DNA of 5,979 nt from Bacillota bacterium (GTDB taxonomy: Bacteria > Bacillota > Clostridia > Lachnospirales > Cellulosilyticaceae): contig JAEZKI010000193.1 of assembly GCA_023415525.1 (NCBI GenBank), positions 1 through 5,979 of the forward strand, given 5' to 3'. A model generated the notes under the pieces. The model worked only from the letters and a program-made list of their open reading frames with translations, ran no database searches and had not been told where the DNA came from. Position 1 is the first letter of the stretch. Each line of letters opens with the position of its first letter. Below are positions 1 through 4,946 of this stretch, piece by piece. The position numbers were made by a program, and so were the translations under genes.

Positions 1-591
1 CCATAGGAGGGCTTTTCCATAGTCTTGCAAAACCCCTTGCCCCATATAGTACATATTCCCTAAATATTTCATCGCCTTTACACTTCCAAGTTGGGCTGCT
101 GCTTCATAATTTCTCAAGGCTTCTTTATAATTTTGAGGCTTTCCTTCCCCATTGTAAAAGCTATTCCCTTGTTCTAATAGCTCTTCTGCCTTCTCAGAAC
201 GCTTAAGGTTTTCTTGTAACTGCCCTGAAGCTTCTCCTGCCTTTTCCACTAAAGCTTTATCTTCACTAAAAGCCGTATCCATATTTCTCTCTTTTTTAAT
301 AAGACTCATCCATAAATCGACAGCTTCTTCTGCTATACGTCGTTCACAGCCCTGTTCTTCTTGTAAAAGGTGAATACACTTATTGCGCTGTAGCATACAA
401 CTATGAATATCACAGCCCTTTAGCTTACCGTAAATATTACTGGCAAGTCCTAATGTCAAAAGACGATGTTCCCCTTTGGCAAAAGGAAAATAATCCTTTA
501 TAAAACTCATAAAGCGTTTAGGTTCTTCAAGGAGTTCCTCACCATAAATAGCTTTTAAAAGAAGAATTTGATTAATAATCTTTTTTCTCAG
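1..591 (-). CDS. Sel1-repeat protein, C-terminus off the left edge, probable CTG start
   Basis: This is an open frame of 197 codons running off the left edge. Residues about 1-50 (YGEELLEEPKR, then FIKDYFP) resemble an N-terminal module I recall in Firmicute Sel1 and Hsp70-like proteins. A region with four cysteines follows (C60, C65, C72, C82), then a charged, probably helical linker, then Sel1 repeats. One repeat is complete (about 136-170) and a second is cut at the edge (from about 171, with LGNMYYMGQGV and KALLW). Sel1 repeats are helical hairpins that bind other proteins, so a cytoplasmic adaptor role is likely; there is no signal peptide. The frame contains no ATG, GTG or TTG between its upstream stop (634-636) and the ATG at 510, which would cut off the conserved N-terminus. 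CTG at 591 lies 9 bases after AAGGAG and is preferred; ATC at 594 is the alternative. It overlaps the PP2C gene by 20 bases, so translational coupling is likely. Last seen gene of the kinase-vWA-PP2C operon. Confidence 0.8.
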   Translation of the reverse strand, partial: MRKKIINQILLLKAIYGEELLEEPKRFMSFIKDYFPFAKGEHRLLTLGLASNIYGKLKGCDIHSCMLQRNKCIHLLQEEQGCERRIAEEAVDLWMSLIKKERNMDTAFSEDKALVEKAGEASGQLQENLKRSEKAEELLEQGNSFYNGEGKPQNYKEALRNYEAAAQLGSVKAMKYLGNMYYMGQGVLQDYGKALLW

Positions 592-1435
592 GATGACCCA
601 CTCCTTTCCCTTGTTGCACGCTATAAACGAGAGCTACTGTAATATCATCTCCACTTCCACAACGGGTGGTCTCCTCTAACCATTCCCTTAAATGCGCCTC
701 TAAATACTTACTGGCCCTTTTCTTAAGAAAGTTTAAGTAATCTTTTCCCACTTCTAAGAAGTCTTCATGACTTATAAAGCTATTGGCATAACCATCTGTA
801 CTCAGTATAAAAAGCTGAGGTTTCATGGTGTAATAAGATAAAGGGGCTAAGAAACTCCTAAAATATTGCCAAGCATTTTTTTGACATAGCGAATAGGTTT
901 CTGTTCCATATTGCTGTTCATTGGGTAAAAGCCAAGAGGTCTCCCCTCCTTCAAAAACACTTAAAATATCTCCATCACCGAGTTGCATGGCAAAAACAAG
1001 CTGGTCGGTTATAAGCAAAAAAAGAAGGGTGGTTCCATACCACATCCATAACTCTTTATCGGATGCTGCCTTTTCTCTTTGGCATCCCTCATGATAAAAC
1101 TTTACAGCCTTCTTCCACTCTTTTTCAAGGGTCTTGGGTAAATCAATATCTTTTGCCTGACTTAGAAATTCATAAAGGAGTAAGTCGGAATGGGTGGCTA
1201 AAAGTTCCTTCCAAAAATCTTTTGTTATTTCTACTGCTAATCTTGCGCCCTCTTCACTGTATTTACATTTTTCACTGCCATGGCCATCGGCTAAGGCACA
1301 TAACCATTTTTTCTCACCCACTTCACAAAAACTCAGGGCATCTTGACAAGGCTTGCCACTTCGCAAATGACTAAAACCTTGAACGGATTCTCCTATAACC
1401 TTCCAACCTTCTTGACGTACTTTTTTACCATACAT
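572..1435 (-). CDS. PP2C-family Ser/Thr protein phosphatase of the TerY-P triad (YegK-like)
   Basis: A 287-residue cytoplasmic PP2C (PPM) phosphatase, which removes phosphate from Ser/Thr with two metal ions. It is about one catalytic domain long, with no membrane segment or sensor domain. The motifs occur in family order: QDA (31-33), ADGHGS (49-54, metal ligand D50), GTTL (134-137), GDGD (153-156), STDG (212-215, D214) and GDD (262-264, D263). All expected metal-binding acidic residues are present, so it should be active. ATG at 1435 overlaps the end of the vWA gene by 11 bases and has GAGGA just upstream, which suggests coupled translation. Placed with the kinase and the vWA gene, it is expected to reverse the kinase's phosphorylation. 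The last ten codons carry the ribosome binding site and start of the Sel1 gene, and an A6 run (581-586) that could allow slippage into it. Confidence 0.93.
   Translation of the reverse strand: MYGKKVRQEGWKVIGESVQGFSHLRSGKPCQDALSFCEVGEKKWLCALADGHGSEKCKYSEEGARLAVEITKDFWKELLATHSDLLLYEFLSQAKDIDLPKTLEKEWKKAVKFYHEGCQREKAASDKELWMWYGTTLLFLLITDQLVFAMQLGDGDILSVFEGGETSWLLPNEQQYGTETYSLCQKNAWQYFRSFLAPLSYYTMKPQLFILSTDGYANSFISHEDFLEVGKDYLNFLKKRASKYLEAHLREWLEETTRCGSGDDITVALVYSVQQGKGVGHPEKKDY
601..606 (-). promoter_or_regulatory. Ribosome binding site AAGGAG for the Sel1 gene, inside the PP2C gene
   Basis: On the minus strand the bases read GGAAAGGAG and end at 601. The gap to CTG (591) is 9 bases and to ATC (594) 6 bases, both usable in Gram-positive bacteria. 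The ATT codons at 579 and 576 are too far away. The site lies in the last codons of the PP2C gene and supports a start there without a normal start codon. Confidence 0.6.
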
Positions 1436-2126
1436 CGCTATCCTCTTCCCCTATAACGGGAATAGCCTCTAAGTCAATAGGACTGGCTTTTGACGTAGCG
1501 GTAAGCACATGACTATTGGGACTAGACACTTGTTTAGCCACCGTAGAAGCCCATTTAATATATTTCACTAAAGCTTCAGGATTATTGGCTTGTAAAACCG
1601 GAATCTCATTGTTATTGATAAACTCCTTTAATACGGTACTATCGGCATCACTGCCTATGGCAATGGCAATCTTAACCGCTTTTTTTCCCCAAGGTAAATG
1701 AAGGAGGCGGTCAAGCCCTTCTTTATATTGATCCGTAGGTTGCCCATCTGAAAGAAGTACCAAAACAGGTGGTAAAGCTCTCTCTGGCATAGGAGGCATT
1801 TCTAATTGATCAGCGACTAATTCAAAAGCTTTTCCCATGTCAGTAAGACCATCTGCTTCAATATCTAGCCACTCAAAATCCTCAATAGGTGTAGGTGAGG
1901 CTATCTGCCAACTTGCCCCTTCTGAAAACTTAGCGACACGTACATAAAGCTTGGCATTAGGGTTTTCCTCTGCTGCTGTTCGCATATCTGGAATCGTTTG
2001 CTTGATGGCATAATTAAGAGATTGAATTTTTTCTCCCATCATTGAACCTGAGCAATCCACAATCCATATAAAGTGAAGGGGCCTTGAAGCCATCTCCCCA
2101 CCTGGTCTTTTAAATCCTTCTGACAT
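1425..2126 (-). CDS. TerY-type von Willebrand factor A domain protein
   Basis: A 233-residue soluble vWA protein. The metal-ion-dependent adhesion site is complete: DCSGSM (D24, S26, S28), T95 in GLTDMG, and D127 in LLSDGQPTD. It should therefore bind a divalent metal and a partner with an exposed acidic residue. The vWA fold covers about residues 17-195. The tail (about 196-233) is rich in Ser, Ala and acidic residues and is probably flexible. Among relatives, TerY and E. coli YegL are the same size and also sit beside a PP2C and a kinase. The established proposal is that TerY acts as a scaffold or metal-dependent switch in the triad; a direct role here is inferred. ATG at 2126 lies 8 bases after a perfect AAAGGAGG (2135-2142), so the internal ATG (residue 12) is not the start. 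A 57-base gap without a terminator separates it from the kinase gene. Confidence 0.93.
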   Translation of the reverse strand: MSEGFKRPGGEMASRPLHFIWIVDCSGSMMGEKIQSLNYAIKQTIPDMRTAAEENPNAKLYVRVAKFSEGASWQIASPTPIEDFEWLDIEADGLTDMGKAFELVADQLEMPPMPERALPPVLVLLSDGQPTDQYKEGLDRLLHLPWGKKAVKIAIAIGSDADSTVLKEFINNNEIPVLQANNPEALVKYIKWASTVAKQVSSPNSHVLTATSKASPIDLEAIPVIGEEDSDVW

Positions 2127-2183
2127 CCTTAATTCCTCCTTTTATCTACTTCCCTTTTTATTTATCTATAACTTACTGTCTCT

Positions 2184-3476
2184 TTAAAGCTGACCTAAAA
2201 CCATTCCAAAGTCAATACAAGCTCCTTTTATAAGGGGAGCATTTTTACCAGGAGGCACACTCACCTTGGTCCCATCGTTTTTAATCAATGTCCATTCCCT
2301 ATCTGTCAAATTAGTTAAGCCCCATTTATTAGGGTCTTTAGGATGCTGTGAGACCTGAGCCACTACTGTTTGAAGGTCAAAATTATCATAAAAATGATGG
2401 GCAAAAAGAAGGGTCCCCTTCCCTAAGACAATAAACTGATTACCTATTTGAATCGCAGAAGGCTTGTTTATATTCTTATTACAATTCCAACATATGTTGC
2501 CTGCTCCAATTTGGTCACTTTCATAATAAAAGTTTTCCACCCCACATATTGGACACTGTAAAATACTATCTCTTAAACGGATAAACACTCTTTTCCATTG
2601 ATTTTCTACAATGCGGCGATTGGGATTTTTCATACCTTCTGTAAAGGCTTGTGTAAAGAGTTCTTTGACATATTTAGGATAAAGATTCCAATAGATAATG
2701 GCATTATCCTGATACCCTGCAATAGGGCGATTACTTTTATCTTGTGGGTCCCATATAAACAAAGGATTTCGTCCATAAATTTCTTGTTTAGCCACCGCAT
2801 CAAAACATTTAATTTCTGCTTCTTTAGCCCCTTCTAAAGGATGGTGTAGCATAAACATATAAAAAAGTAACACGGCCAGAGAAAATAAATCTGTTTCGGC
2901 CTTAGGTCCTGTCTTGCCCATAACAATTTCTGGAGCCATAAAACCTAAAGTCCCCTCTACGCCACTTTGTGAGAAACCTGTTACCACCACATTATCATTA
3001 TCACAAATGAGAACTTGTCCACTTTCTGGGTCTAAAAAAGCGTTGCCAAAAGAGATATCGCAATAGCTATAGCCAAGGGAATGTAACTTTTGAAAGCAAT
3101 CGGCTAGCTCAGCACCTGCTGTACTTAAAGCCCAAAAAGAAGGTTCTGCCTTACGTTTCATTAAATCCACAATACTTTTGTACTGACTAGGACGGAGAGC
3201 CATAATATAACCAAAGGTACGTTTACCATTTATGCGATCAATAGGCCACAAGAAACGTGAATCAGGTGGTCCATTTTCAACTAATTTTTCTATAATCTCT
3301 TTCTGTCTTGGAGTAGCCATATGCTCATGATACCATTTAAGGGCATAGTGTTTACCACTATTTTCAACTTCATAAACTTCCCCCTGCCCACCACTTCCTA
3401 ACAGGCCAATCACCTTATAGGTTGTACCATGAGAAGAAATCAGCTCATCTCCACTTTGAAGCATTGAAATTGTCAC
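2184..3476 (-). CDS. Ser/Thr protein kinase with zinc ribbon and FHA-like tail (TerY-P kinase)
   Basis: A 430-residue kinase, first gene of the operon. The N-lobe has the glycine loop LGSGGQGEVYEV (26-37) and ALK lysine K47; E60 or E63 may be the helix C glutamate. The usual HRD is YCD, with catalytic D140 and N145 in CDISFGN. The DFG motif is replaced by DND (159-161), keeping the metal-binding D159. APE is at 181-183 and D196 is the helix F aspartate. The catalytic residues are all present, so activity is likely despite the altered motifs. After the kinase (to about 300) comes a CxxC-x17-CxxC zinc ribbon (C308, C311, C329, C332), then about 90 residues with an FHA-like pattern (NLTDREW, VPPG, then FGMVLG) but without the classic phosphothreonine-binding residues. 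There is no membrane segment. The GTG start at 3476 lies 7 bases after GGAAGGAG; the ATG four codons later is too far from that site. It corresponds to the YegI-like kinase of TerY-P triads. Confidence 0.92.
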   Translation of the reverse strand: MTISMLQSGDELISSHGTTYKVIGLLGSGGQGEVYEVENSGKHYALKWYHEHMATPRQKEIIEKLVENGPPDSRFLWPIDRINGKRTFGYIMALRPSQYKSIVDLMKRKAEPSFWALSTAGAELADCFQKLHSLGYSYCDISFGNAFLDPESGQVLICDNDNVVVTGFSQSGVEGTLGFMAPEIVMGKTGPKAETDLFSLAVLLFYMFMLHHPLEGAKEAEIKCFDAVAKQEIYGRNPLFIWDPQDKSNRPIAGYQDNAIIYWNLYPKYVKELFTQAFTEGMKNPNRRIVENQWKRVFIRLRDSILQCPICGVENFYYESDQIGAGNICWNCNKNINKPSAIQIGNQFIVLGKGTLLFAHHFYDNFDLQTVVAQVSQHPKDPNKWGLTNLTDREWTLIKNDGTKVSVPPGKNAPLIKGACIDFGMVLGQL

Positions 3477-3483
3477 CTGTATT

Positions 3484-3491
3484 CTCCTTCC
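3484..3491 (-). promoter_or_regulatory. Ribosome binding site GGAAGGAG fixing the GTG start of the kinase
   Basis: The site ends 7 bases before GTG (3476) and 19 bases before the internal ATG (3464). The spacing selects GTG as the start. Confidence 0.75.
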
Positions 3492-3526
3492 TGTTTTTAA
3501 TGCTTATATTTTTTTATACTTACACT

Positions 3527-3557
3527 ATTATACTATATTCATGTAATTTTTTGTATA
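3527..3557 (-). promoter_or_regulatory. Possible promoter of the kinase-vWA-PP2C-Sel1 operon
   Basis: On the minus strand there is a perfect TATAAT (3527-3532). A TATACA (3552-3557) matches the -35 consensus at 4 of 6 bases, but the spacer of 19 is long; with a 17-base spacer the match is TACAAA (3 of 6). The short inverted pair TTACA (3520-3524) and TGTAA (3542-3546) brackets the -10 box. The region is very AT-rich, so a chance match is possible. It is the only gap upstream of the operon, and the leader would be about 45 bases. Confidence 0.4.
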
Positions 3558-3610
3558 AACTTTTAATACTCTTATAATTTGATTTTTCTATCTTATTTGT
3601 TCCTTCCAGA

Positions 3611-3755
3611 GACTGTCTCACTGGTAAGTAATACCCATTAGAAAAGTAGCATTTTTCCAACCTCTAAGGACTTCTTACTAAAAAGGGTGTACACCCATGT
3701 AAATAGACTTATTAGTCTACTTACACGAGTGTACACCTCCATTAGTGAGACAGTC
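3611..3755. repeat. 145-base inverted-repeat element, MITE-like or intergenic palindrome
   Basis: The ends are perfect 12-bp inverted repeats, GACTGTCTCACT (3611-3622) and AGTGAGACAGTC (3744-3755). A 24-bp stem (3686-3709 with 3714-3737, loop of 4) lies off centre inside, 63 bases from the left end repeat and 6 from the right. No open frame is visible. The end sequence resembles insertion sequence ends I have seen in Firmicutes, but no target duplication is evident (tested by eye for lengths of about 2-9). It may be a small nonautonomous transposon remnant or a structured intergenic repeat. The whole gap from 3477 to 3782 holds this element, the AT-rich promoter region and nothing else I can recognise. 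Confidence 0.6.
3680..3737 (-). terminator. Hairpin followed by T5, possible terminator of the winged-helix gene
   Basis: Read on the minus strand, 24 paired positions close on an AATA loop, and the stem is followed by CCC and five Ts (3680-3684). Three positions are C-A or A-C mismatches on the plus strand but G-U or U-G pairs on the minus strand, so the RNA stem is unbroken only in minus-strand transcripts. It lies 46 bases after the stop of the winged-helix gene and before the kinase operon. The stem is longer and less GC-rich than a typical intrinsic terminator, and the U-run is short, so efficiency is uncertain. Confidence 0.5.
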
Positions 3756-3782
3756 CCACGCTTCTCTCTATTACCTATTATT

Positions 3783-4016
3783 TTATTTAATGATGCCCTT
3801 TGCTTTTAAATATTGACCAAGTTTTTTACTCTCTGTATGGGAAAAGGTTTCATTATAGTCTTTGGCACTATACTTAATAAGGCCACACTCCCTGGCACCA
3901 CGTAAAGCCTCACGGACCTCATCTCTAGAAAGCTTTGTACGTCTTGCGATTGCCTCCATACTTTCACTCCCATAATAAAAGGCTTTAAGTACTGCCATTG
4001 TCTGATTGGTATTCAT
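3783..4016 (-). CDS. Small winged-helix DNA-binding protein, possible regulator
   Basis: A 77-residue protein. The first 60 or so residues look like a winged helix-turn-helix: helix 1 (QTMAVLKAFYYG), then MEAIARRTKLSRDEVREALRGARECGLIKY, with the recognition helix at about residues 29-41 and a short wing after residue 46. The pattern of DNA-binding residues resembles MarR-like and Rrf2-like regulators, but it lacks a dimerisation or ligand domain, so the family is not assigned. ATG at 4016 has GAGAGGA about 6 bases upstream. It is a single gene, 142 bases after the phosphatase gene, followed by the hairpin element. Whether it controls the neighbouring operon cannot be seen; the GTGTACAC palindromes in the gap downstream are candidate operators only by position. 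Confidence 0.75.
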   Translation of the reverse strand: MNTNQTMAVLKAFYYGSESMEAIARRTKLSRDEVREALRGARECGLIKYSAKDYNETFSHTESKKLGQYLKAKGIIK

Positions 4017-4055
4017 CTTTTTGTCCTCTCACTCACTGATTTGTTTACTTTTCTT

Positions 4056-4084
4056 ATTCTATCTTATTCTCACTATGATTAAAA
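4056..4084 (-). promoter_or_regulatory. Weak possible promoter of the winged-helix gene
   Basis: TAGAAT (4056-4061, 5 of 6 to the -10 consensus) lies 39 bases before the ATG at 4016. The -35 candidate TTTTAA (4079-4084, spacer 17) matches at only 3 of 6. The gap 4017-4158 has no clear terminator for the phosphatase gene, so read-through is possible. Confidence 0.25.
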
Positions 4085-4158
4085 GCCTTAAATCCTTACT
4101 TTGTAGCCTATCATATAAAATTTAAATCTAAGAGCGAAAGAATTTAGAGTGCTTTGTC

Positions 4159-4884
4159 TTATATAAGATCTAGATTTTCAATATTGAGGCGATAGGTCAC
4201 ATCCTTACGTTCTACAATAATGGTGATTTTTTCTTTCAGCTCTTTGTCCTCTTTAATCTTAGAAAGAAGCTCCTTCGTTGGATTAATGGCAAAAGGATGG
4301 CCTACTAACTTCAGCATTATAAAGTCTCCTGCTGTATCGCCATAAGCATAGCTTTTATTTAAATCAATAGCATATTGCTCTACTAATTCAAAAATAGCCT
4401 TTCGCTTACTGACTGCATCCCACATAGGTATGACTTGTCCATTGTACTTGCCACTTCCTGTTTTTTCATAAATGGTACCCCGATAATCATCCATTTCATA
4501 TTTTTGGGACATTTCCCTAACCAGTTCAATGGGTGAGCCTGAGATGGCCATAACCTTATGTCCTTGCTCATGATGCCATTTAATGCGTTCTCTAGAAAAG
4601 GTATAGACTCTGTCTCCCTTTTGCTCAATGACCTTCTTGGCAATATAGGTAATTTGATCTTCATGAATATCTTGTACTGCCTCTACATAAATTTCTACCA
4701 TTTTTAAAAGATAAGTATCATAATCCCCTACCCGTTTATCCCAACTTAAAAAGGCTGGGCGGACTTCTTTGTACCACTTACTCTCATCAATCAACTCATA
4801 AGTCACAAGCTTTTTAAAAACCTCTGTAATCAACCCTTCACGATAAATGGTTCCATCTATATCAAAAAACGCAGCTTGATTCAT
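4159..4884 (-). CDS. HAD-IB family phosphatase (SerB-like hydrolase)
   Basis: A 241-residue cytoplasmic phosphatase of the haloacid dehalogenase superfamily. Motif I is DIDGT (D8 nucleophile, D10 acid/base), motif II SGSP (S115), motif III a lysine (K160 or K162), and motif IV GDTAGD (D183, D187, Mg2+ binding). The helical cap lies between motifs I and II, as in class IB members such as phosphoserine phosphatase. Substrate cannot be read from sequence; many relatives are listed only as HAD-IB hydrolases, so serB is not assigned. The start at 4884 is chosen because AGGAGG (4894-4899) lies 9 bases before it and the family's N-terminal strand starts there. A start 17 codons upstream (4935) adds a basic stretch with only a poor AAGGA 12 bases away. 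It follows the AraC-type gene by 62 bases with no visible terminator, so the two may be co-transcribed. Confidence 0.88.
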   Translation of the reverse strand: MNQAAFFDIDGTIYREGLITEVFKKLVTYELIDESKWYKEVRPAFLSWDKRVGDYDTYLLKMVEIYVEAVQDIHEDQITYIAKKVIEQKGDRVYTFSRERIKWHHEQGHKVMAISGSPIELVREMSQKYEMDDYRGTIYEKTGSGKYNGQVIPMWDAVSKRKAIFELVEQYAIDLNKSYAYGDTAGDFIMLKLVGHPFAINPTKELLSKIKEDKELKEKITIIVERKDVTYRLNIENLDLI

Positions 4885-4893
4885 TGTCTCTAC

Positions 4894-4899
4894 CCTCCT
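4894..4899 (-). promoter_or_regulatory. Ribosome binding site AGGAGG that decides the phosphatase start
   Basis: AAGGAGGG ends near 4893, with AGGAGG 9 bases before ATG (4884). It favours this start over the upstream ATG at 4935. Confidence 0.75.
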
Positions 4900-4946
4900 T
4901 ATCTTGATAGCATAATTTTTATTATCATGCCACAAAAAGTCCTTAT

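Noticed and set aside
1063..1701. Open frames on the plus strand (1063-1374 and 1516-1701)
   Set aside because: They lie wholly inside the PP2C and vWA genes, have no ribosome binding site or known motif, and the genes on the other strand have complete family motifs.
2598..2837. Plus-strand open frame inside the kinase gene
   Set aside because: Antisense to a conserved kinase region, with low-complexity hydrophobic translation and no start signal.
2184..3476. Kinase as an inactive pseudokinase, because HRD and DFG are changed
   Set aside because: The residues needed for catalysis (K47, D140, N145, D159) are all present; only the flanking motif positions differ.
4121..4158. Terminator after the phosphatase gene
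   Set aside because: The best pairing is TCTAA with TTAGA, five AT-rich pairs with no clean T-run; not enough to call.
4383..4664. Minus-strand 93-codon open frame inside the phosphatase gene
   Set aside because: Overlaps the HAD catalytic motifs in another frame; it is a shadow of that gene.
4885..4935. 17-residue longer N-terminus for the HAD phosphatase
   Set aside because: The ATG at 4935 has only a weak, distant AAGGA, while AGGAGG sits correctly before 4884 and the HAD fold starts there.
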